From the NCBI RefSeq assembly GCF_018691265.1, contig NW_024881313.1:19027518-19091517 (forward strand): DNA of 64,000 nt. Direction: 5' to 3'. A program made the position numbers and the translations under genes. The stretch comes from Tyto alba (taxonomy: Eukaryota > Chordata > Aves > Strigiformes > Tytonidae). Under the pieces are notes generated by a model. That model made no database searches. It was not told the DNA's origin and saw only the letters and a program-made list of their open reading frames with translations. Numbering within the stretch: the stretch's first letter is position 1; the number at the start of each line of letters is the position of its first letter. Below, one piece after another: positions 13,413 to 25,300 of this stretch.

Positions 13413-14450
13413 TTTCTTTAGGAAATAGTTCTCAAAATCATATTCATGCCTTAATTGTATAAATTATATTCATACTGCAGTCATATTCATTAAATCTTTA
13501 CTAGTAGAATCCCATGTCTTTTCTCCACTATTAAAGCAAAAATTGATGCCTGAATAAACTAGGTCGTAATAACCCAGTTTGGTCTATCTGCCTTCCTTGA
13601 TGCTGAAAGGATACTTAGCACTTCTGTCACTTTTTGGCAGTTCTCTGACACCAGAATTTAATTAAGACTGAACTTTGGTGAGTCCAGGCTCTGGCCAGTC
13701 AAGTCTCCTAAACCTTCTGAGTGCACGTCCACAGGCCTGGAGGTCTGAAACCATTTCCTCACAACAAAACATTGGTCAGGCTTCCACTTAAGTGGACTGA
13801 GAAATAACTCATCTTCCCTAAAAGATCATCCTGCTTGCACTGAACACAGAACAGAAGCAGAACAGAACATGACTTTCCTTCCTTCATCATTAATAATCTA
13901 TCATAGTTCAGAAAAGGGCCCATTTAATTTCTAGGATTTATCATAATCAGATAGCCATAATCAGCCTCTCCGATGACTAAGAGCCTAACAAGATAGATCC
14001 CACTTTGGATCAGCCCTCTTTCCCACTGCATGTACTTTTATTCAATCCCATCTATGGGTTTTCCCGCTCAAGGTGCTGCCTGCCTTTAGCTGCACATCTA
14101 ACACTTCCTTGCTTAGACCCCGACCTGTCCTCTAGGCCAGGTCCTTGATTCTGTTCCTCACCAGTTTCTTTGACGCATCCCTACCTGCTTCTCATTTTGG
14201 AATTTATCCTAATTATCAGTGATTTTTAATTCAGCTACTGATCTTGCCTTGCCCTATAGTTAGATGCAACTTTGTCTTGTTTCCCTTCTCAAATCCTGTA
14301 TCCTACTGTCACTGTTTCCCTACCTTTGGTTTTATCAAGTCCTCAGCTTCTGCACTTCCCTCAATTCATTCAAATTCCACTTCTAGCACAGCCCCAGCCA
14401 TCTGTCCCAGTGACTTAAGCCCTGGGTTATCATCCTTGACATGGTAAATG
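13412..14450. other. Pyrimidine-rich intronic stretch, unrecognised
   Basis: Downstream of the candidate LTR the plus strand becomes C/T-rich, especially 14040-14450, with no recognisable retroviral coding sequence, repeat consensus or long open frame. It may be old repeat debris. Confidence 0.35.
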
Positions 14451-17400
14451 GATTACTGCATAATATTCTAAACTTTATACAAAAGTTCACATCAAAGGGA
14501 ATGGTAATATCAGTACTTAGGCCAGTATTTATATGTGCAGTATCTATATCTGTCGGATACATCAGGGATAGCTTTGTTTTTATTACATATCCATCTTAGT
14601 AATATATAAACACAAAAATACAGAGATACTGTTTTTCTTGTTTATCTTTCAACATGGGTTCCAGTTTCCTCTTTTTTAGGGAAGAGTTACAGATTTGCAT
14701 GTAAATGTTGTCTAAAGATGTCAGGACTCTGAGTCATCTATTTTCTCTGTTGGAAATAATGTACTAATATATTTATCGATTTTTAAAATACAGCCAATAA
14801 ATACAACATTTGGTCAGAATATGAATCAGTGCTTTCATATAAAATATACAGTACCATGCCTTTGATAAAACAGAACCAAACGTAAATGACATTTTTATAC
14901 TTCCCTGTATCAGGTTGATAAAAGATTTTTATTGGTTAATTAAAATTTTGTAAAGGTACGTGATTGAAATGTGTGAACAAGGATTGTTAACACTTGTTTA
15001 TTTCTTAGCTGTGATGGATCTTGCTTCCTGCCATCCTTCAAGGGAAGCTTAATTTGCTCTGAGTTCATCTTTACAGGAGATGTGGCATCTCAGAAAATCT
15101 CACCTAAGATAGATCACTGAGGTCATCTCTCTTCCACTGACTTTACCCAGTCTTTGAAACCATCCTAAAATACACGAGGTCACAGGTAGTGCATCCATAT
15201 CAGGGGCCAAATGGTAAAGATGCCAGGTTAAAAAGTTGCCGAAATATAGAAGCGAGCTCCAACAACACACTGTTGGACACATAACACCATCTTACTTCTT
15301 CTACAGGGCTCAGGACTACCACACTGTGCAAATGAGAAGGGAAAATAAGTATTTACTAGAGGTTCATCCTACAAGCACATGCACAAGAGTTATTCCTCTC
15401 GGACCAATAAGAATACCTGTTCTAGAAGTATTTGTAGACCTGAGCCTAAGAGGAAACTAATGCATGAAGCCTTCTATTCCACAAACTACCAAAGAATACT
15501 AGTGACAAAAGAAAAGGAAAATAAAGACGGAAAATAGCATTTATTATGGGCTATTTTTCTTAGCAAGGCAGGGTAGACTCACACTATCCAGAGCTCTTTA
15601 AATCTTCCTTGATCTAGGTGCACCATACAAACAGCTGAGGCATCTAACTGTACTCCTCTGAATCAAATCTACACTAGATGTTTAGAGTAATTGATCTGTG
15701 TTCCTCTCTATGATCTTTATTTCCCCCAGAGTCCAGAATACTCACTATCAGAAATCAGCCCTGAGATCATAATGTGTGTGCTCCATTCAGTTCTTGCTGG
15801 TATTGTTACAGGATTAGATAATGACTGGATAATAAAATAAGTTATTTAATTTTACTTAGAGACAGCCAAAACGAAGCATTCTCTCTGTGTAGCTCTTCAG
15901 TCTAACTGGAAGAAGGATTATGAAGATTTTGATAACCCCAAACGAGTTTTTCCTAATGACTATATAATTTATGGAATATCAAGTAATTATTAGGTTATTA
16001 AATTTTAATAATTTTAAACTATTGCACAAAACTGCCATACATGTTTATTTAAACAAGTTATTAAATGCAGGAATATGCAAAATAATCTTTTCCTTTATTT
16101 AAATTAACAGACACCAGAGCTTTTTCTCCCTTATCTTAGTGTCAACTGCACTATGCAGTTATCTTAATATACGGGGAGGGGCATGTAGCAGGGTGGTGGT
16201 TGTCTGAATTTTCCACTCAAAAATCAGGAGGCATGAATACAGGAACACAAAGGGCTGCCTGCATCACAGACATGCCGTCCTCTGCCACAAGCTATCATGT
16301 CATACTCCTGCTCAAATTGATCAGTGCTCACTTCAACACAGACAAGATTTTGGCCTTTATTTTTTCTGTCAGGAGGCTATTTCTATCAGAAGGTTATTAC
16401 CTTGCTCCCTCAATAATTAGAGACCTTCCTTCAAATATACACCTGACCAGCTTATTTATATTTGTTATGTCCACCATTTTTTTTTATATGCATTAAATGA
16501 AGTCTTTCCCTCCTCTCCCTCCCAATGACAGCAATTATCTCTCTTACAAATCTTTGCTAAATAAACCAAGTACCTTTTAAAATTCCTCTTTGCTTTTCAT
16601 TCTTTTTATCATCCTATTATCCTTTCTCACTTTGTCCATTTCTGCCTGAATTCATCTTTCTTGAACATGATTACAAGAACTGCGTATTAGTTCCTTTTCT
16701 GTACTGGAAAATTTGCACTCTTAACCCAGCTCTGGAGATTGTGCTTCTCTTTCCCTCACTCCAGCATATCACACTGGTGGCTCACAGAAAACCTCTAATA
16801 TACACAAGCCTTCCACTTCATTTGCTAATTCTTCCTGTATGGTGTGCTGATTCTCTTCTGTGCTGCTAGCTTTGCATCACAAGTAAACATTACTTAAATA
16901 CTCCTGCTTTTTGTGCTAACATAAAAAAAAATAGATTCTTGCAGGTCCAAGACTGTGCTGCACAAGTAACACCACTCCAGGACAATCCCTACTCCTACCA
17001 GTTCAACCTGCTGATGCCTCCATCTCAACTGCTGGCAGTTCCTACTTCCCCAGCTTGCTTCCCAACCACCAACAAATGGATTTTTCACTTGTTTGACCTC
17101 TTTTCCACTCCATGACAGGTGATTTTACTGATCATCATCTTTACATCTTGTACAGCACCAATCATGCAGCTGAAATGAAACAGATTTAACAACGGTGGAA
17201 TATGAACAGGAATTGAGGATGCCATTTGTATACCAGTGCATTACTCTGAGTATCTTGCCAGTCTCCTCTAGTTGTTAAAAATAAATGCTGAAATACTCTT
17301 AATTAATACAATCCAGAAGAAGAATCTCTTACTTCATGACCCGTGTCTGCTGCCCTGGAAGCAGCTGCTACATAATAGTGGGGGTCCAGTACAACAATTC

Positions 17401-18584
17401 ATTCTCAAGAGGAAAGCTGGGGAGATTGTCTTTAAATAGAGGACTGATTCAAGAGTGGATTTTTCCAGATTGTCACTGCCGATAAAATGAGGTTTTCAAT
17501 TACAATGCTTAGCACAGAGCCGCCTGCCCAGGGAAACCTATGTTCCAATGCTGCCAAGCGATATATGGTCAGCATAGCATTTAGCAAACCATTTCCTCTG
17601 CTAAGAGTTAATGTGTCAGTCTTTAAGATGGCTTGCTCTTCTACCACCTTTCCTGATGGAAATGTGAAAAGCGCAACTTCCTTTCAAAAACATCTTGAGA
17701 CTCTTGACTGCAAACTGACAGTCTCATAGGGAAAACCTGTTTTCTAGAAACTTAGCAAATGGTAACTGTTCTATCATAATTCTGCCTCACAGGAATAAGG
17801 AGGTCAAACAGGAAGACAACAATCATTAAATAAAGTGTTAAAAGGTGATTGCTGGGTTCAATGGCAGCTTCAAAATGCTAGAAGTCTGAAAGCTATTCTA
17901 AGCACTCAGGACACAGCAAATTATTTTGTTTTAGCTAAGATTACACTATCAGGTGATGATGACTGCAATAGACTGCTGTGATAAAAGCAAAATCACTACC
18001 CTTTCTGTTACAAGAACAAACAGGCAAAGAGCAAGTTTCACATGAAGATTGATCAAGAGTACATGATTAACGCTAGAAACGTACCTAAAGAGCAGCTTTC
18101 TGGATTAACTTTGCTGTAAATGCCAGCAACCATACCCACCCACTGATACCAATTGCATATCTCAGCTTTACCTCATCTTAATCAAATCAGTAATTACCTT
18201 GCACCAATTCTGATGAGCATCACAGGATTTCCGTTCTTCATAAGAACTTAATTCACTGTTTTTGTTCAAACATTCATGTCTGTCTGTACTTGTCTAAGTA
18301 CACTGTAACCACTAAATCATACAATCCATCATCTCTTTGTCAGTACCCTAGACAGAGAAGATCCTCTGAGAATATGCTTATAACATAAAGGTCACTTTGA
18401 AAATTGACTAAAGGCATGAATAAAAAATAAAACATTTAGTTAAGCCCTTTGAGGAGATGAGGTTGCCATTACCCTTAACTGCTTCAGCAAGTGCTTCAAC
18501 TACTTTTCAACACTATCGTGACACCACACAGTGAGTTTAATGGCACCTTCTGAGTATATATAAAATCAAAGCCAAAATTCAGCT

Positions 18585-18607
18585 TACTAACTTTCAGAAA
18601 GTTAGTA
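18585..18607. repeat. 23-nt near-perfect palindrome (11-bp arms)
   Basis: The left arm TACTAACTTTC is followed by a single A and then its exact reverse complement GAAAGTTAGTA. It is not next to an exon. Confidence 0.85.
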
Positions 18608-21600
18608 CAGCAGAGATTAAGAATCATTATATACGTGGCAAACTGACCTGTTTCCAAACGATGCTGTCACAGGATGATATGTGCAGTGGGTGTATTTTAG
18701 CCAACAAAAGCTAGCAAAGTGCCAAGAGCTGCTGAATTTCCTGTTAAGAATTAAGAGCCCCTCCACACACATTTTCTGCCACAATATATGGCCCATCTTT
18801 TTGTCAGCACAAGTCTTCCTTGAAAAATGAGTGTTGGAAAAAATCACCTGGCATTATTTCTCATGAAAGGTAAGGAAATTAAAGGAAATGAAAGCATCTA
18901 CAAAGTAAGAAGAGCTGATCTGAGGGTCCAACCGGCTAACATGCTTCTGAAGTAAGTGCAATTCCACTTCTATACTTGGTGCGTGAGTATCATGTAAAAC
19001 AAAAGTTTGAAAATGTAAAAGTATGCAAGACAAATGACATTTTATCTGTAGACATAATCATCCCTCACGGGTGTCATTCCTACTTACCAATTAATCACTA
19101 GAGGATGAATATCCTAAGACAAGGCTAAAAATGGGGTGTAATTTTTCACTAAATATGCTTGAAACAGCCAGTACATTTCACAAAGGAAAGAAGAGGTTTG
19201 TGATCTATTTGGTAGTCACTTCACAAGTGCAACCTCACAGAAACTGAGTGGTAATCTCCTATATTGACCACAGTGTAGAGTTATGGCTTGTGTCAGCCAT
19301 AAGTAGAAACCTTAAGGTTTAGTAACATGACCACAAGCAAGTGCATTGCCAACACTTACTGAGTTACCACTTTCTGGCTAAGATAACAGCAACTGAGTAA
19401 ATATGTTGTTCTAGTCATCACCAACACAAATTGTATTACCATAAACCCACCTAGTGAAATATAACTTGCTAACCCCTGAAACTTGGCACCTGTGATCGTA
19501 TGACCGTACCCTCTCTGCCTTAGCTATTATTGACAATGTTAGACTTGTAAACAAAGTAAAATCAGTATTTCCAATCAGCCAGCAAAAGTAATGGGTATAG
19601 GGAGACAGTTACCATCTCTGGAGCTCAAAATCTATCTACCATATAGATGCATAGCTCCTGGTTTATGAAAGTACCTGAAAGTAAACTGACTGATCTGATT
19701 GTCAGCTGCTAGCATATGTGAGCTCTTCTCAGTGTTGCAAGTGAGGTTATCTAAACAGCATTCTCTCCAGTTATCCATTTAACTGTACTGCTCTATCTCA
19801 GAATAAAAGTTAAGCTGGCTGGGTCTATCAAATGTCGCAAGTTAATTTTTAAATTTTTCTTTTGGCTGAATGATCAAAAAAACCTCCCAAGAGCTCAATT
19901 TTGCTTAGCTAGATATCTACAGAGAAAATTACTATATTCACATCTCAACCTTGTGATTTGCCTAATGAGAAAAAAGACAGAGTACCTCAATACAGGCTCT
20001 GAAAGAAACGGGAAGTTGAAGGTGGTGTATAGTTGTTAGTGGGAAAAAGAAAAATTTAATCACAAAGTGGAGTTTTCATTTCTTCTGTGTTCACAGCTTA
20101 TCTGCTTTTGTGCACAATAATGCTACTAGACCTGTTACCTAGATTATGCCATTGCGTATAAGTTTTAACACCTAAAATCAAATGCAAACAGAAAAATGTC
20201 TGTAGCAGGTGGCATCCAAGTAATTCTCAGATCACATATTTAAAGGAAACTGAAAACAAAAAGGACAATCTTGTTCAGCACAAAAATCCACAAACTCTAT
20301 TTATAGCATGTGAAACGAGTAAAATCAAGAATCAAAAGAAGCTGCTACCCGGATTCTAACACAATTATACAGATAGTTTTAATTTATGTTTTAAAAATAA
20401 AATGGTTATATACTGAATATAAAAGACATCTAATTGTTAACATCTGCATGCATTTGGTTTTCATCAGTAATCTTTGAAAATAATAACATTTTAACTGAAT
20501 AAGCTTCTAATAGCAAAATAGAAGCCATGAATGAGCCATAGAAAGATTCTTTAATTCCCCGCCCCCCCCCTTAACAGGTAGAGTCTGATTTTGCTTACAC
20601 TGTTAACTATACAGGCTTCAAATATTTACTGTGGACAAAATCAAAATCAGCCTATTAGCCAAGACAACACTGTTACACTGCAGCAAAGAACAAGACAGCA
20701 AACATAATATGGCTAATTTAAAACAAAGAGCAAAAGTTGAGGCAAGTGACAAATTATAGAACCTTTTATATCAATTTTGATTGCACAGGGAAAGTTGCCA
20801 GAACAGTTAATATATCCACAGCTATAATTTTTTTTTAATTATAGATACATAACAACAGCCCTCAACCCCCCAAACTGAATATGGGTCAAATTCTTGAAAC
20901 TGTGCCTCAGTCCTTGAAACTTTGCTGTCCTCATGGTGTCCAGAGCTGTCCCTCTGAGAAATGCATGAGGGTCCTTAACTTACGTAGCTCAGCAAACAGA
21001 AATATAAAATTGTCAATAAAAAAACCTACAAAACATTATCAAGAAATCTAGATGCAGCTTCATAATGGACTGTGGGGAAGGGATGGTCTAAGGAGACAGG
21101 CAGCGGTTTCCCTACACCACGTCTGTAGTGTATTGTACTACTGGAGGAAGGGTGTTGCAGCCTACCTAAATCCTGAGAACACATATTACAGCATAAATAT
21201 CAGGACACTTCAGAGACAGACACACAATTTTTGTAACCACTCTTCCATTTGTGATCCTTTTCACTTAAATTCTATAAATGAAGAACAGTCTACAAAAGAC
21301 ATTTCTGGATCATTTAGTTTCATATAGAAATTTACATCTCAGTTACTTAATTGGAATCCCCAAACCTTCACTTGTGAATATTCTTTGGTAATTGAGTTCG
21401 GACAGCAGCCGCATTAAAAAAAAGTCAGAAATGCTTTTAAATTATTAAAATATATTTTTTAAATAAAGGGGAAATGCAAAAACTAACTTTCTAACCTAGA
21501 GGTTGTACTACATGTTCTACTACCTATTGTTTCCAAGAAGACAACATCACAGTTGTTGTCAGACATGTAAAAATAAATTCCCATCTAAAGTTTTACTGTA

Positions 21601-22185
21601 GACTGGTAACATGGAATTTTTTACTGAAAAGATGTATTTCAATTCAGTGAATGATTACAGACAGTATTTCCTAAACAAGCATTTGTACATAGAATTTTGA
21701 ATTAAAATGAAGAAGTGCCAGCATGAGGTTTATTTTTTTCCAGTTATACTGCTGACAAAAGTAGTAGTATCTGTATTTGAATTACCAGTTTCGTAGACTT
21801 TTGTAAACCAGTCCAGATCAAAACAGGTTTGAATTCTGGATATCTCTTTCAAAGCATAACAACCTGCATCCAAAACCATTAATAAATCACTATTTCCATC
21901 TAGAAAACCTTACTGTACATACTTAAAATTAGTACTTCTCAATGGTTTGTAATGCTTGCTTTTTTACATCTCTCATGTTACTTAATAGCTTTTAGAAATT
22001 AACAAATGTAGGACAATATCAAACAGTCTCTGTGCTTTCCTAACATGTCCAAACTACATTTATTTACCTTCTTGTCAGCAAAATTTCTTAATATAAATGT
22101 ACAGGTTTGCATATTTGCCCTGAATACCAAGCTACTGCATGGATTATGAAAGATGGACATAGCTGATAACTCTTTGTCAAATACA

Positions 22186-22217
22186 CTACGGGGGGGGAAA
22201 AAAAAAAAAAAAAAAAA
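22186..22217 (-). promoter_or_regulatory. T20C8 tract ending in GTAG near the RSU1 cap-exon donor
   Basis: On the sense (minus) strand, 20 T (22217-22198) and 8 C (22197-22190) are followed by GTAG ending at 22186. This begins 33 bases after the cap exon and ends at intron position 65. It resembles a strong polypyrimidine tract plus AG. Downstream U-rich tracts can also help U1 recruitment through TIA1. Any function is inference; the tract itself is plain in the sequence. Confidence 0.6.
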
Positions 22218-22250
22218 TCAACACAGCTACACTATATAAGTGATACTTAC

Positions 22251-22383
22251 TATTTATATGTTTCTGAACGAATGTACTCAAAAACATGAGATACTCCCAG
22301 CTGGAACTGGTCAGCAATAGGGGTAACCCAAGGATTGTTCTCTGCTTTGAAGACTTGCTTTTGACCAGTCAAATCCAAATTAC
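22251..22383 (-). CDS. RSU1: RSU1 coding exon, C-terminal LRR cap (133 bp)
   Basis: The acceptor TCTCTTTCAG is followed by (G)[38 protein letters not shown] and SETYK, plus the first two bases (TA) of a tyrosine codon, then a GTAAGT donor. This is the cap after LRR 7 and has the amphipathic [11 protein letters not shown] helix. Without splicing the frame would meet a TAG at the donor, so an exon beginning with C or T should follow. That exon, encoding the short lysine-rich tail, was not seen in bases 1-22250. A T20C8 tract on the sense strand lies 33 bases into the following intron. Confidence 0.95.
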
Positions 22384-25300
22384 CTGAAAGAGATTAAACA
22401 AAACAGCATATGAAAAAACCTTGAAATATCAAAATTTTAAAAGAAATATCTTGCTGTGAATATGAAACTTTTCATTAATTTCAGAAAGTACAACCATAAT
22501 AAACCCAAATATTTCAGTCTTAGCTAAGAAGAACAGGAGGACATAGTGGTTCCCACCATGATGGATGCAGTTCCACCCTATATATTTCAGTGCTACTACA
22601 ATATTGCACAGCAGGATGGAACTCAGCCCACTGCTTAAAATATTTATTCATGAAATTAATTTTAAGCAGGGCTTAATAATGCAAAGGTGTTGGGCTCTCT
22701 CCATCATAGCTTGCAGAAATGAAGGGAGAATGACACTGTGGTAGGAGTTTGCTCTGCTGAAGCTTAGCATTGCAAAGCATTTCTCAAACACTGCTCCAAG
22801 CATAACGTCAACAAATGATGCTCTACATGCTTTTTGCCTTCCCAGTGCCCAGCATCTTGTTTGTACCAAGATCCTATCACTGATCCGTGGTTGTAGTTCT
22901 CTATACTGAGAAAAAAAAAAAAAAAGAACGTCATTCTTGGAAAATGCAAGTTTTACCTATTCTGTTGACAGGAAGACTTAAGAGACCTTTTAGGGGTTTG
23001 CTTGAGTTTTTTGTGTGTTTGTTTTATAAATGTTTCCCACCCAAAACCAAAACGGTACATGCTCTGCTGAAAATCCTCATGACTATGGATAAAACAGGCT
23101 GAATTCCATAACAGTCTAGTCATTGAAATATTTTGTGTTCTTTAAATTAAGAAATCTGTGCTATCATTTTAGATTTATTTTTGTGAATTTTACAATGAAG
23201 AGAGGCCTACCATCCCCCACAAAATCTAAAGTAATAAAGAAACAAAAAAAAAATTAAATCTTTAACTATGGGAAACAGCCCAAAAAAATTACAAAGTTTT
23301 GAAGACTGACTGAGCTAAGCTGTCAGAAAATTCTGAAAACAACCTGATGTGCTGTTTTTTTAAAATTAAAGGGACTTGTAGCATGAACACACATGCATAC
23401 TATAGGAGCTGCTGCAAGCAGTGTGCTTACTGGGCATTTCAGTGCACACTCTACACTACAGCTAATCCTTGACACGTTGCTGTCCGTAGAAAGGGTTAAC
23501 ACAATTAAAGACAGACCATTATACTGTGTGAAAAGATGTCACGCATCTCATATCAGCCTATCAACAAGTTACCATTACCTTAGCAAGCTCATTTGTCAGC
23601 TGTCTGAGGCCTGTTCTTTTGAAATAACAACAGGCAGGGAGCATTTCACCCCTCTGTCAGTCAGGCAGCAATTGCCCTCGCTGCCTCACGCTTCAGTGCG
23701 CCTCGTTAGGAGCCTCGCACCCATCTCCTTTATTAAGGGACTCGGCAGCCCTGTTCTAACAAGGATCAGGAAGCAGGATTAAGTACTGTGACAAAGAGGA
23801 CCTAATAAGCTAGAAACTGGTGAGTCTAAATCTATGCTGGTTGGCTCAAGGCACAGGCTCGTGCTGCTCACTATTCAGTTTTCAGGCACAGGCCACCGGG
23901 GAAGCAAGCCAGCGCTGTGATTAGCCGTAACCCTCTGACCAGTGCGGCTACGAAGATCATGTATCACTCAGGGGCTTGCTTTGCAATTGCAAATTGGATT
24001 TTCCATTTTATTGCCTGCAAAAAACCCACATGCATTACTCTCCAAAACTACCAACGCTCTAAGCACTCACTTGTAATTACAGGTCTCCAAGTACTGCGTC
24101 AAGGTAAAATGATCAATCTGTGTATGACTAATAAAAATAGTTAAATCTGGGGAGGCAAGCTTGGCCCCATCATGGGTCAAATTCAGTGTTGCTTATAGGA
24201 GTAAGTCACATTCCCAAACTCTCAATAGCCAGGGTGTCAGCTGGATCCTCTCATCCTGAGATGTGTCAGAAATTTACTGCCCAGGAAATGCTGCCATAGT
24301 TTTCCATCCTCACAGCATAGTGTGCCCCCTTCCATTCCAAGTACCACATGGCCTATTTAAACATAATTAATTGTAATAAATATATTCTACTGAAGCCAAA
24401 GAACCCTTACAGTAAAAACAGGACTCAAGCAAAATGAACTGTAGGTCTCCATGCCAAAGTAATCACTTCATTTTCCTCCATCTTCTGTTTTTCACCAAAA
24501 CACAGTGGGAACAGATACAGTTATTACTTTTTACCTTCAGAAGGAAGGGGCAGACAGAGGCCCTAAGGATAAAATTCACCTCATTACAGAGAAAACCAGG
24601 GCACCCAAAAGTCCATAGCCTGCACTGAAATCTACCTCCTCCTTGCCCATGATGCCCCCTTGTGAGCCCTCTGGGCAGCAGCTGGCCCAGCAGCCCATCC
24701 CACTGGCCACCTACCGCTGGAGCGAGAGGCCAGCTGCCACTTCACAGACCAGGTTTTTAATAGAAGAATTTAATGAAGTGTTGTAGTGTGAAAAGGAACA
24801 ACCTGTCTGCCCTCATGGCAAGCACCAGGCAGAGAGTGGGTGCTCCTCTGCAGGGAAGTAAAGGAGGGCTGTCTCACAGAAAGCAGGAAGGAGGTAGCAC
24901 CTGTCACCTTAAACTCCTCCCTGTTTGATACTGAAATTTTCATCTGGAAATGAAGGACACAAACAGGCAGAAAATTAAGGAGGGTAAGAAGTCACAGAGA
25001 GCCTGATTCACCTTATCAGCACTAGAGAAGAAACAAAGCCTAACACTCCTGCCACAAAGCAAACCACTTGAGAACAAAGAAGCCATATAAAACTGAGACA
25101 GGATGAAGACATGTCACTGCTGCATAAGCTTTTATTGCTTGAGGCCAAATTCTGGTGTCCATTCTGTGCTTACAACTAAGCCACGTGTGAATCGATGGCC
25201 TACCTAATCCTGCTCTGGCTGCAGGACATCCAGGAGTCCCAAGCACAAGGCCGGAGTCTCAGGAACTGCACATGCTGGGGTACCCGAACACATGGGAGCC

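Larger units (their letters stand above)
1..22250. other. Intron of RSU1 downstream of the cap exon; no other gene seen
   Basis: Apart from the CR1 copy, AT microsatellite, candidate LTR and homopolymer runs listed separately, this is A/T-rich single-copy-looking DNA. I searched by eye for minus-strand code matching the RSU1 tail (YGRHMQANPEPPKK-like) and did not find it, so I treat the whole stretch as intronic. Open frames here, the longest 147 codons at 8302-8745, lack recognisable domains or splice context. Confidence 0.75.

Noticed and set aside
1..22250. Terminal RSU1 exon (basic tail, stop, 3' UTR)
   Set aside because: Searched for by eye on the minus strand and not found; most likely left of the window, though a visual miss is possible.
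23393..23782. 129-codon plus-strand open frame
   Set aside because: No domain or family resemblance; better treated as non-coding sequence overlapping a possible conserved element.
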